DNA of 64,000 bases from Poriferisodalis sp965205175 (GTDB lineage: Bacteria; Actinomycetota; Acidimicrobiia; Acidimicrobiales; Poriferisodalaceae). The notes under the pieces are model-generated. The model was not told where the DNA came from. It ran no database searches and saw nothing but the letters and a program-made list of their open reading frames with translations. Location of the stretch: positions 496,001 to 560,000 of the forward strand of contig NZ_OZ242038.1 in the NCBI RefSeq assembly GCF_965205175.1, in the 5' to 3' direction. Positions 1-8,163 of this stretch are shown here, one piece after another (the first letter of the stretch is position 1; every line of letters begins with the position of its first letter). Made by a program: the position numbers and the translations under genes.

Positions 1-1309
1 TCTCCTCCTCAGCCGAGACCCGCAGGCCGATGGTGGCCTTCAGTGTGCCGAACAGGATCACCGAGGCCGCCACCACCCACGCGGCCACGATGACCACCAT
101 CACCAGCTGCACGATCAGCTGCTCGATGCCGCCTCCGTAGAACAGGCCGGCGTTCTCGCGGCCTAGGAACGCATCGTCGTAGCGAGCGAACAGGCCGATG
201 GCGAGCGTGCCCCAGATGCCGGCCGCACCGTGGACGGCGAAGGCGCCGACAGGGTCGTCGATCTTCAGCTTGCGGTCCACGAAGCCGACGACGAGCACCA
301 CGACGAAACCGGCGATGAACCCGGTCACGATGGCGCCCCAAGGCGTCATCGTGCCCGCGCCGGCGGTGATGCCCACCAGGCCCGCCAGCGCGCCGTTGCC
401 GGCCATCGGCACGTCGGGGCGGCCGGTGCGCAGCCAGTTCAGCGCCGTGGCACCGATCACCCCGGCACAGGCAGCCAGCACCGTGTTGAGCGCCACGAAC
501 ATCACGAACTCATCCGCGGCCAGCTCCGAACCGGGGTTGAAGCCGAACCAGCCGAACCACAGGATGAACACGCCCAAGATGGCGAGCGTCACATTGTGGC
601 CCGGGATGTTGCGCGACGTGCCGTCGGCGGCGTACTTGCCGATGCGGGGCCCGAGCATCCATGCGCCGACGAGCGCCATCCAGCCGCCCACGCTGTGAAC
701 GATGGTGGAGCCGGCGAAGTCGCTGTAGACGGCATCGCCGATCGAGATGTTGGCGATGAGGCCGCCGCCCCAGGTCCAGTGGACGACGATGGGATAGATG
801 ATCGCCGTGGTCACCAAGCTGAAGATGAGATACGTGCTGAACTTGGTCCGTTCCGCCATGGCGCCCGACGCGATGGTGACCGCGGTGGCGGCGAAGACGG
901 CTTGGAAGAAGAAGTCGGTCGAGCCCGACAGGCCTTCGGAGATGTCGAACAGGTCGACGCCGGACAGCGCGAACGAGCCCCAGCCGAACACGCTGTTGGC
1001 GGCGGAGTCACCACCGTAGGCCAGGCCGTAGCCCACGAGGAAGAACGCCAGGATGCCAATGGACGCGTCGGCGAGGTTCTTGGCCATGATGTTGGCCACG
1101 TTCTTGGAGCGGGTGAGGCCGGACTCCAGCATCGCGAACCCGGCCTGCATCAAGAAGACCAGCACACCTGCGATGAACACCCACAGGTTGTCCATCACCG
1201 CTTGGACGATCTCAGCCGACAGCGCGTCGTCCTGAGCACCTGCAGGACCGGCGAACAAGAAGAGGCCTGCGACGGCGCCGAGACCGAGGACGAATAGCTT
1301 GCGTTTCAT
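1..1309 (-). CDS. amt: Ammonium transporter, Amt family (C-terminus off the left edge)
   Basis: Membrane channel that takes up NH4+/NH3 for nitrogen assimilation. The visible 436 residues begin with a signal-like segment ending GPAGAQDD, followed by a series of hydrophobic helices. Family blocks can be read: QAGFAMLESGLTR near residue 55, HSVGGWMALVG near 205, FGWFGFNPGSEL near 255 and AVHGAAGIWGT near 355. The start is the ATG at 1309, preceded by GAAGGAG at 5 nt spacing. The reading frame is still open at base 1, so the cytoplasmic tail is cut by the window. Whether a PII gene (glnK) follows, as is common for Amt, cannot be seen. Confidence 0.93.
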   Translation of the reverse strand, partial: MKRKLFVLGLGAVAGLFLFAGPAGAQDDALSAEIVQAVMDNLWVFIAGVLVFLMQAGFAMLESGLTRSKNVANIMAKNLADASIGILAFFLVGYGLAYGGDSAANSVFGWGSFALSGVDLFDISEGLSGSTDFFFQAVFAATAVTIASGAMAERTKFSTYLIFSLVTTAIIYPIVVHWTWGGGLIANISIGDAVYSDFAGSTIVHSVGGWMALVGAWMLGPRIGKYAADGTSRNIPGHNVTLAILGVFILWFGWFGFNPGSELAADEFVMFVALNTVLAACAGVIGATALNWLRTGRPDVPMAGNGALAGLVGITAGAGTMTPWGAIVTGFIAGFVVVLVVGFVDRKLKIDDPVGAFAVHGAAGIWGTLAIGLFARYDDAFLGRENAGLFYGGGIEQLIVQLVMVVIVAAWVVAASVILFGTLKATIGLRVSAEEE

Positions 1310-1634
1310 GGATGCTCCTTCGCGAGTGACGTTGACCTGCCGGCTGCTTGGCTGAATTGGCCTTGGCTGAATCCGCTCGGCGGCAGATGCGCGCACCAGG
1401 CCATGCCCAGACCGACTCCGGCCAAGCCGACTCCGGCGAACGTAGGAACCGCGTGTTGCGCTGCCGTCACACCGTCGTGACCGCTGCATGCACATGGCGG
1501 GTCGTGGCGGTTGCGTCCATGTTTCGGCCACGTTGCCGGAGAGCCCGCGCTGCCGTCGGACCGTGCAACCAGCGAGCACCTGGTACTCGACGTACTCGGC
1601 CGGCGCCGGTCGCCTTGCGAGCAACGGCGATCCG
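1310..1634. other. Intergenic region between divergent amt and GMC oxidoreductase
   Basis: 325 bases without a convincing gene. A short imperfect repeat of CCGACTCCGGC occurs near 1411-1436. One frame runs open into the GMC gene from 1488, but its translation has no family similarity and lacks a ribosome site. The promoters for the two divergent genes should lie here, yet I see no clear -35/-10 pair. Confidence 0.4.
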
Positions 1635-3299
1635 GTGAGCGAACCCCGCTACGACTTCGTCATCGTGGGCGGCGGATCAGCCGGCTGCGCGCTCGCCAAT
1701 CGGCTGAGCGCCGACCCCGGCACCGAAGTGCTGGTGCTCGAAGCCGGACGCCGCGATTACCGCTGGGACGTGCTCATCCACATGCCGGCAGCGCTGGCCA
1801 TGCCGATCGGCAATCGCTTCTACGACTGGCGTTACGAAACCGAACCGGAGCCCCACATGGGCGGACGTCGGGTGTATCACGCCCGCGGCAAGGTGCTCGG
1901 CGGCTCCAGCTCCATCAACGGCATGATTTTCCAACGCGGCAACCCGGTCGACTACGACCGGTGGGCCGGCCAACCCGGCATGTCGGCTTGGGACTACCGG
2001 CACTGCCTGCCGTACTTCAAGCGCATGGAGCAGTGCTTGGCGGGCCCCGACGAATGGCGCGGCGGCGAAGGCCCGCTGATGCTCGAGCGAGGCCCGGCCG
2101 CCGGCCCGCTGTTCGACGCGTTCTTCGAGGCAGTGCAGCAGGCCGGCTACGTGCTGACCGACGACGTGAACGGCTTCCGCCAAGAGGGCTTTGCCGCCTT
2201 CGACCGCAACATCCATCGAGGACGGCGCCTGTCGGCTGCGCGGGCGTACCTGCATCCAGTCAGCGATCGCCCGAACCTGACCGTGCGCACCGGCACGCTG
2301 ATCGGCCGCGTGCTGTTCGACGGCGCGCGGGCCACCGGAGTGGTCTACCGCCGGCGACGCGGCGAAGAGCACGTCGCCCATGCACGGCACGTCGTCTTGT
2401 GCGCGGGCGCCTTCGGCTCCCCGCAGCTGCTGCAGCTCTCCGGCATCGGGCCCGAGGCGCTGCTGCGCCGCCACGGCATCGAGATCGTCTCGGCGCTCGA
2501 CGGCGTCGGCGAGAACCTGCAGGATCACCTGGAGGTGTACGTCCAGCACGCCTCGAAGCTGCCGGTGACCATGCAGCCTCAGCTGCAGCGCTGGCGACGG
2601 CCGTGGATCGGCTTGCAGTGGTTGGCGAGACGAGGGCCTGGCACCACCAATCACTTCGAGGCCGGTGGGTTCGTGCGCAGCAACGCCGATGAGCCCTACC
2701 CCAACGTGATGGTCCACTTCCTGCCGCTGGCGGTGCGCTACGACGGCTCGGCGCCGGCCGGCAAGCACGGCTACCAAGTGCACGTGGGTCCGATGCGCTC
2801 CGACGCTCGGGGCAGCGTGCGCATCACGTCTGCTGACCCCGCAACCAAGCCGGCGATCCGCTTCAACTATCTGTCCACCGCGCAGGATCAACGAGAGTGG
2901 GTCGAAGCGGTGCATGTCGCACGCCGCATCTTGAGCCAAGCGGCGTTCTCGCCCTTCAGCGACGGCGAGCTATCGCCCGGTCCCGCCGTCAAGTCCGACG
3001 ACGAGATCTTGGACTGGGTGGCACGAGATGCCGAGACGGCTCTGCACCCTGCTGGCACCGCACGACTGGGCACCGACCCCGCGGCGGTCACCGACCCTGC
3101 GACGATGGGCGTGCATGGCACCTCGGGCCTCAGCGTCGTGGATGCCTCGGTGATGCCCACGGTGACGAACGGCAACATCTACGCGCCGGTCATGATGATC
3201 GCCGAGAAGGCCGCCGACCTCCTGCTCGACAACGAGCCGCTCGCGCCGCTGGCGGCACCGGTGTACGAAGGATCAGGCGTGAACGCCGAGGGCGCCTGA
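1635..3299 (+). CDS. GMC-family FAD-dependent oxidoreductase (choline dehydrogenase-like)
   Basis: Flavoprotein of the glucose-methanol-choline family, oxidising a primary alcohol; the substrate cannot be told from sequence. The 554-residue protein opens with the ADP-binding motif VGGGSAGCALANRLS at about residues 9-23, has the signature GGSSSINGMIFQRGN near 92, and near 465 carries ALHPAGTARLG with the catalytic His. The end holds VVDASVMPTVTNGN, so the second catalytic position is Asn, as in many choline-dehydrogenase-like members. I chose the GTG at 1635 (VSEPRYDF) because the nucleotide fold begins right after it; the open frame reaches back to 1488 but encodes nothing recognisable. No strong Shine-Dalgarno is seen. 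It stands alone on the plus strand. Confidence 0.88.
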   Translation: MSEPRYDFVIVGGGSAGCALANRLSADPGTEVLVLEAGRRDYRWDVLIHMPAALAMPIGNRFYDWRYETEPEPHMGGRRVYHARGKVLGGSSSINGMIFQRGNPVDYDRWAGQPGMSAWDYRHCLPYFKRMEQCLAGPDEWRGGEGPLMLERGPAAGPLFDAFFEAVQQAGYVLTDDVNGFRQEGFAAFDRNIHRGRRLSAARAYLHPVSDRPNLTVRTGTLIGRVLFDGARATGVVYRRRRGEEHVAHARHVVLCAGAFGSPQLLQLSGIGPEALLRRHGIEIVSALDGVGENLQDHLEVYVQHASKLPVTMQPQLQRWRRPWIGLQWLARRGPGTTNHFEAGGFVRSNADEPYPNVMVHFLPLAVRYDGSAPAGKHGYQVHVGPMRSDARGSVRITSADPATKPAIRFNYLSTAQDQREWVEAVHVARRILSQAAFSPFSDGELSPGPAVKSDDEILDWVARDAETALHPAGTARLGTDPAAVTDPATMGVHGTSGLSVVDASVMPTVTNGNIYAPVMMIAEKAADLLLDNEPLAPLAAPVYEGSGVNAEGA

Positions 3300-3350
3300 G
3301 CACCAGCGCCTCATCGACAAAAGCGACACGCCCGAATGCGTACTGCGGGT

Positions 3351-3356
3351 TACTGT
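3351..3356 (+). promoter_or_regulatory. -10 box TACTGT for a leaderless start
   Basis: TACTGT lies 6 nt before the ATG at 3363, and no ribosome binding site is present. This places the transcription start at or next to the A of the ATG, the usual geometry of leaderless actinobacterial genes. Confidence 0.5.
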
Positions 3357-3362
3357 CGCACC

Positions 3363-4295
3363 ATGTCAGCAGCAGCAGATTCGCGCCCGTCCCGTGGTTC
3401 CCGGTCGCGTCGGGGCACGGCGCTGCGAGCGCTGATGGTCGCGACTGCCATCGCCGCAGTGTCGACGGCTTGCGTCGACGCTGAGATAGATCTGGTCGTC
3501 CACGACGACGGCTCGGGTTCGATGTCGTTGACGATCAACTACGACGGCGCCCTGCTGGAGCAGGCGACACTCGGCGAGAACATCGACGTCGAGCGTCTGT
3601 GTGCTGAAGTTGGCGAAGAGGCAGGCGCCGAGCCTTTGGACGTGGGCATCAGCGCTTTGTCGTGGACTGCCGAGGCGTTCATCGACGGCGGTGACTGCGT
3701 CGTCACCCAAACCAGTTCGTGGGACGCGGCCGATGCCGAGGCAGTCCTGGCCGAGATGTCCGAAGGGGACGGATTCGGCCTCCGCCGTCTCGACAACGAC
3801 GGCTGGCGCTTCAGCCTCAGCGGAGACGAACTCGAAGAGACCATGGGCGCCACCGACGGGGAGCTGGCCTCGCTGCCGGATTGGGGTTACGAGGCCCCCA
3901 CGCTGACGATCTCGGTGAAGCTGCCCGGTGATGCCGTCGAGCACAATGCGGACTCGGCGCGCCGGTCCACCTATACGTGGGAACTCGACTACGGCGAGGC
4001 GGACAGCTTGCCCGAGACGCTCTTCGTCGAGACGGCACCCGGAAGCGGCCTCGGGCCGGCGGCCATCGGCGCGATCGTGGCCGGCGCACTGCTGGCGCTT
4101 GCGGCGCTGGTCACGCTGCGCCGGCGCCAACAGTCCAAAGCGACCTCAAACGAGGCCGCTGCAAGCCAGACCAGCGAACACGCGGCCGCGCCAAGCCAGC
4201 AGACAGCCGCTGAGCCAGCTCTACAGGAAGGCCGGGACGAAGACCAGGCTGACGATGGTCATCACCTTGATGAGGATGTTCATCGCGGGCCCTGA
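3363..4295 (+). CDS. LppM-like lipoprotein with C-terminal membrane anchor
   Basis: A 310-residue exported protein. After an Arg-rich start comes a hydrophobic stretch (LRALMVATAIAAVSTAC) whose end VSTAC is a plausible lipobox, then a 180-residue globular part beginning with VDAEIDLVVHDDGSGSMSLTINYDG, the typical opening of the LppM/DUF3153 domain. Near residue 225 a second helix (AAIGAIVAGALLALAALVTL) precedes an RRRQQ stop-transfer and a low-complexity Ala/Gln/Glu tail. LppM of Mycobacterium has been linked to phagosome traffic; no such role is implied here. The ATG at 3363 is preferred over 3336 because of the -10 box at the leaderless distance. The last 75 bases overlap the 3' end of the convergent hppA. 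Confidence 0.72.
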   Translation: MSAAADSRPSRGSRSRRGTALRALMVATAIAAVSTACVDAEIDLVVHDDGSGSMSLTINYDGALLEQATLGENIDVERLCAEVGEEAGAEPLDVGISALSWTAEAFIDGGDCVVTQTSSWDAADAEAVLAEMSEGDGFGLRRLDNDGWRFSLSGDELEETMGATDGELASLPDWGYEAPTLTISVKLPGDAVEHNADSARRSTYTWELDYGEADSLPETLFVETAPGSGLGPAAIGAIVAGALLALAALVTLRRRQQSKATSNEAAASQTSEHAAAPSQQTAAEPALQEGRDEDQADDGHHLDEDVHRGP

Positions 4296-6329
4296 GGTGT
4301 CCTTGAACGGGTCGCCGATGGTGTCACCCACGACTGCGGCGGCATGCGCATCGGTGCCCTTGCCGCCGTGGGCGCCGGCCTCGATGTACTTCTTGGCGTT
4401 GTCCCACGCGCCGCCCGAGTTCGCCATGTAGATGGCGATCAGGAAGCCGGTCACCACGGCGCCGGCCAGGAAGCCGCCAAGCGCGTTCACGTCGATGAAC
4501 CCGATCACCAGCGGCAGCACCACCGCCAGGCCGCCGGGCAGGAGCATCTCCCGCAGCGCCGCCTGGGTGGAGATGTCCACGCAGCGGCGGCTGTCGGGCT
4601 TCACGCCCGGCTTGCCTTCGCGCAGCCCCGGGATCTCCGCAAACTGCCGACGGACCTCCACGATCATGGCTTGAGCCGCGCGGCCCACCGACGACATGGT
4701 CAGCGCAGCGAAGATGAACGGGGTCATGGCCCCGAGGAACAGCCCGATGGTGACGGCCGTCTCGTTGATGTCGAGGTTGACGTCGCTGCCCGCGGTCAGG
4801 CTGAACGACTTGAACAGCGCCAGCGCCGTCACCGCCGCTGAACCCACCGCGAATCCCTTGGCCACCGCCGCAGTGGTGTTGCCCAACGAGTCGAGGCTGT
4901 CGGTGACGGTGCGCACTTCGGCAGGCAGTTCCGCCATCTCGGCAATGCCGCCGGCATTGTCGGCAATCGGTCCGTAGGCGTCCACCGCCACGATGACGCC
5001 GGTCACTGCCAGCATCCCGATGGCAGCCAGCGCCACTCCGTACAAGCCGATGACGTCGCCGGCTTCGCCGAAGGTCAAACCGCCGAACAGGTACGACAGG
5101 CCGATCATCGCGGCCACCAGCACCACCGCCGGCAGCGTCGAGAGCTTGCCCTGCGCGATGCCCTCGATGGTCACCGTGGCCGGTCCCGTCTCTGACTGGC
5201 GTGCGATGCCCTTCACCGGGCCGAAGTGCTCTGAGGTGAAGTACTCCGAAGTGAAGCCGATGGCCCATCCGCCGAGCAGGCCGGTGATGATCGTGAGCGC
5301 CAAGAAGATCGGTGCGCTCAGCTCGTAGCCGCCGACGGTGGGGCTGCCGCCGAAGAGGACCAAGGTGCCCACGACAGCGAAGACCACCGTGAGCGCCATG
5401 GCAACGTACTGGCCGGCGTGCAGCTGTCCCGACAGGCTGCGGCCTTCGCGGCCCCGCACGAAGAGCGCGCCGATGATGGAGGCGATCATGCCGAGCGCCC
5501 CGATGAGGATCGGATACATGAGCAGCCCCTCGGCGTCGCCGAAGCTGCCGGCCAAGCTGTCGCCTTCGAGGAACACGGGCACCAGCAGTGAAGCCAGCAC
5601 CACCGGCGCCACGATCGACCCGGCGTAGGACTCGAACAGGTCCGCACCCATGCCGGCCACGTCGCCCACGTTGTCGCCGACGGCATCCGCGATCGTGGCC
5701 GGGTTACGGGGATCGTCCTCGGGAATGCCGGCTTCGACTTTGCCCACCAGGTCGCCGCCCACGTCTGCTGCCTTGGTGTAGATGCCGCCGCCGATACGGG
5801 CGAACAGCGCGATCGAACTGGCCCCCAGCCCGAAAGCCGCGACGACCTGGAACGCTTGGTCGACGCCGAGCCACTTCACCCACAGCAGGTAGTTGAGCGA
5901 GATGCCCAACAGCGCCAGCCCGGCAACGCTGAAGCCCATCACTGCGCCGCCCTTGAATGCCAGCGGCAGCGCCTTGGCGGCCCCGTCGCGGGCCGCATTG
6001 GCGGTGCGGCTGTTGGCAGCCGTCGCGATGCGCATGCCGATGAAGCCCGCCACCGACGACAGCACCGCTCCCATCAGGTAGGCGAAACTGGCAGCCGGAC
6101 GACCGTCGATAGGCACCACCAGCAGCAGCACGAACATGGCTGCCACGAAGACCGACACCCACTGGTACTCGCGGCGCAGGAAGGCCATGGCACCCTCGCG
6201 AATCGCCGCTCCGATCTCGCGCATCACCTCGGTGCCTTGGTCAGCCGCCAGCACCACCTTGGCGAAGTAGTACGCCAGTGCCAGCGCCAGCGCAGAGGCG
6301 ATCAGAGCCAGATAGGGAACAGCAGTCAC
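4221..6329 (-). CDS. hppA: Membrane-bound ion-translocating pyrophosphatase
   Basis: Integral membrane pump that couples PPi hydrolysis to export of H+ (or Na+). The 702 residues hold about 16 hydrophobic helices and the catalytic loops: KAADVGGDLVGKVE near residue 190, DDPRNPATIADAVGDNVGD just after, and the closing GDTIGDPFKDTSGPAMN. In the subtype-deciding motif the sequence is LGNTTAAVAKG: Ala where K+-independent enzymes have Lys, so it should belong to the K+-dependent class. H+ versus Na+ transport cannot be decided by eye. The GTG at 6329 is taken as start because GGAGG stands 5 nt upstream; a TTG 12 bases earlier would place that GGAGG inside the gene. It lies 19 nt downstream of nhaA, so the two are probably cotranscribed. 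Confidence 0.95.
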   Translation of the reverse strand: MTAVPYLALIASALALALAYYFAKVVLAADQGTEVMREIGAAIREGAMAFLRREYQWVSVFVAAMFVLLLVVPIDGRPAASFAYLMGAVLSSVAGFIGMRIATAANSRTANAARDGAAKALPLAFKGGAVMGFSVAGLALLGISLNYLLWVKWLGVDQAFQVVAAFGLGASSIALFARIGGGIYTKAADVGGDLVGKVEAGIPEDDPRNPATIADAVGDNVGDVAGMGADLFESYAGSIVAPVVLASLLVPVFLEGDSLAGSFGDAEGLLMYPILIGALGMIASIIGALFVRGREGRSLSGQLHAGQYVAMALTVVFAVVGTLVLFGGSPTVGGYELSAPIFLALTIITGLLGGWAIGFTSEYFTSEHFGPVKGIARQSETGPATVTIEGIAQGKLSTLPAVVLVAAMIGLSYLFGGLTFGEAGDVIGLYGVALAAIGMLAVTGVIVAVDAYGPIADNAGGIAEMAELPAEVRTVTDSLDSLGNTTAAVAKGFAVGSAAVTALALFKSFSLTAGSDVNLDINETAVTIGLFLGAMTPFIFAALTMSSVGRAAQAMIVEVRRQFAEIPGLREGKPGVKPDSRRCVDISTQAALREMLLPGGLAVVLPLVIGFIDVNALGGFLAGAVVTGFLIAIYMANSGGAWDNAKKYIEAGAHGGKGTDAHAAAVVGDTIGDPFKDTSGPAMNILIKVMTIVSLVFVPAFL

Positions 6330-6348
6330 GTGGACCTCCAAGGTCGCT

Positions 6349-7746
6349 TCACGGTCGCTTCACAGCCGAGACGTCGTCGTGGGCCTGGCCTTCGTGTGCT
6401 TGGTGCTGCTCGGGCGGCACCTCGGTGTGCGCGCCGCGCCTGCCTGAGAGCCACAGCAGCACGAGCGCGGCGCCGCCCGCAGCACCGGAAGCCACCAGGA
6501 TGCCGATCTTGGCCATGGCAATGCTGGCACCGTCGTCGAACGCCAGTCGCGTGATGAAGATCGACACGGTGAAGCCGATGCCGGCCGCGAAGCCCATGCC
6601 CACCAGTTGCAGCCAGTTCATTCCCTCTGGCAGCTCGAAACCGAATCGAGTGGCCACCCAGGTGAACACCGCGATGCCCAGCGGCTTGCCGACCACGAGG
6701 CCCAGCAGCACGCCCCAGGTGACCGGCGAGCCGGCCGCATCGGTCAGCGTGTCCACCGACAGCGGCACGCCGGCGTTGGCCAGCGCGAAGACCGGCACGA
6801 TCAAGAAGGCGGTGAACGGGTGCAGCAGGGCCTCCAGCCGCTCCGTCAGCGGCACCGACTCCTGCACCAGGAACGACGCCTGGTGCACCTGTTCCACCTG
6901 CGGGTCGGCGGGGAGCTGATCCACCATCTCCTGGGCCGCCGACCGATCCAGCAGCGGCTTGGCCGGCGTCATCAGGCCCAGCACCACCCCGGCGATGGTG
7001 GCGTGTACACCCGACTCCAGCGTGGCGTACCAGATCACGACGCCGACCACCCAGTACACCTCGAGCACCCACACCTTCATCAACGCCAGCGCCCGCACCA
7101 CCACGATGAGCCCGACCGCCAGCGCCAGCCATCTGAGGTTCAAGTCGCCGCTGTAGAAGATGGCGATGATGGCGATGGCGCCGATGTCGTCGACGATGGC
7201 CAGCGTCAGCAGGAACACCTTGAGGATCGGGGGCACCCGCGATCCCAGCAGTGCCACCACTCCCACGGCGAAGGCGATGTCGGTGGCGGTGGGAATGCCC
7301 CAGCCCGCGGCGGCTTCGCCTGACGGATTGAACGCGAAGTAGGCCAGCGCCGGCACAGCCATCCCGCCGACGGCGGCAATCGCCGGCAAAGTCGCGGCGC
7401 GGACGCTCGAGAGGTAGCCGGTGACCAACTCGCGCTTGATCTCCAGGCCCACGACGAAGAAGAACAACGCCATCAGCCCGTCGTCGACGAAGGCCTCCAG
7501 CGACAGCGGATGGATGTGGTAGCCGCCGATGCTGAGGTCGATCTGGGTGTGCCAGAAATCGAAGTAGCTGTCGCTCCACGGCGAGTTCGCCCAGATCAAC
7601 GCCGCCGTCGCAGCCACCAGCAACAGCGCGCTGCTGGCGACCTCGCGGTGTACGAAGCGCAGGATCGGCCGGGCGACGTATCGGGCCAGCCACCTGTCCC
7701 CGCCTGCGAACGTCTCCCGCTGGAACAGATACTCCGCGCCGGACAT
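6349..7746 (-). CDS. nhaA: Na+/H+ antiporter NhaA
   Basis: Electrogenic antiporter of the inner membrane, exporting Na+ (or Li+) for incoming H+. The 465 residues carry the family blocks: LWANSPW-like LIWANSPW, then MALFFFVVGLEIKRELVTG near residue 80 and PTATDIAFAVGVVALLG near 150 with the paired acidic residues of the transport site (here LLTLAIVDDIGAIAI). The C-terminal tail is hydrophilic. An upstream ATG at 7788 would add 14 residues; I prefer 7746 (MSGAEYLF), though neither has a clear ribosome site. hppA follows after 19 nt on the same strand, which makes ion pumping by PPi and Na+/H+ exchange a likely joint unit. Confidence 0.93.
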   Translation of the reverse strand: MSGAEYLFQRETFAGGDRWLARYVARPILRFVHREVASSALLLVAATAALIWANSPWSDSYFDFWHTQIDLSIGGYHIHPLSLEAFVDDGLMALFFFVVGLEIKRELVTGYLSSVRAATLPAIAAVGGMAVPALAYFAFNPSGEAAAGWGIPTATDIAFAVGVVALLGSRVPPILKVFLLTLAIVDDIGAIAIIAIFYSGDLNLRWLALAVGLIVVVRALALMKVWVLEVYWVVGVVIWYATLESGVHATIAGVVLGLMTPAKPLLDRSAAQEMVDQLPADPQVEQVHQASFLVQESVPLTERLEALLHPFTAFLIVPVFALANAGVPLSVDTLTDAAGSPVTWGVLLGLVVGKPLGIAVFTWVATRFGFELPEGMNWLQLVGMGFAAGIGFTVSIFITRLAFDDGASIAMAKIGILVASGAAGGAALVLLWLSGRRGAHTEVPPEQHQAHEGQAHDDVSAVKRP

Positions 7747-7836
7747 ACGGGCGAACAGGATAGGGCAGCATCGCCGAGGCACTGCCATGAGTCCGACATG
7801 ATTCCGGGCTGCCGCCGGAGAACGCTCAGCGACGGT

Positions 7837-8163
7837 TCAGCAGCGCGAGACCTGGGCCATGGCCTGGGGCAGGCCGGGGGTCACCTCGAACAGCGCCTCG
7901 ACGTCGGTCGTCGCCAGTGTCACGGCGACTTCGGACGTGGTCACGACGAGCGCCATGGCGCCGTCGCGCCGTCGACAGCTGCGCCGAGCGTCGAGCAGCA
8001 CGCCGAGCACGACGGGGTGCAGCACGCTGACGTCGGAGAGGTCGATGACGAGCCTCGGCGGTGTCCCGGCGGCGGCCAAGGCCGAGCGCACTGCTGCATC
8101 CAGCGACGCGATCGCCGCTAGGTCAAGTTCGCCCCGCGGCGTGACGACCGCAGGCTCAGGCAA
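7837..8163 (-). CDS. STAS-domain protein lacking the usual phosphoserine
   Basis: A 108-residue protein made only of a STAS domain, the fold of anti-sigma-factor antagonists. It reads GELDLAAIASLDAAVRSAL, then LVIDLSDVSVLHPVVLGVLLDARR. In classical SpoIIAA-type proteins the second block is DxSxxxxxDSxG with a phosphorylated Ser; here that place is occupied by HPVVL, so regulation by a partner kinase through that Ser seems impossible. The start is a TTG at 8163 that overlaps the last 8 bases of the flavin oxidoreductase gene, implying translational coupling; a GTG at 8148 is possible. Its partner is not visible. Confidence 0.68.
   Translation of the reverse strand: MPEPAVVTPRGELDLAAIASLDAAVRSALAAAGTPPRLVIDLSDVSVLHPVVLGVLLDARRSCRRRDGAMALVVTTSEVAVTLATTDVEALFEVTPGLPQAMAQVSRC

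Noticed and set aside
230..1297. 355-residue plus-strand open frame opposite amt
   Set aside because: His/Gly/Asp-rich shadow of the Amt gene; high GC keeps the opposite frames open.
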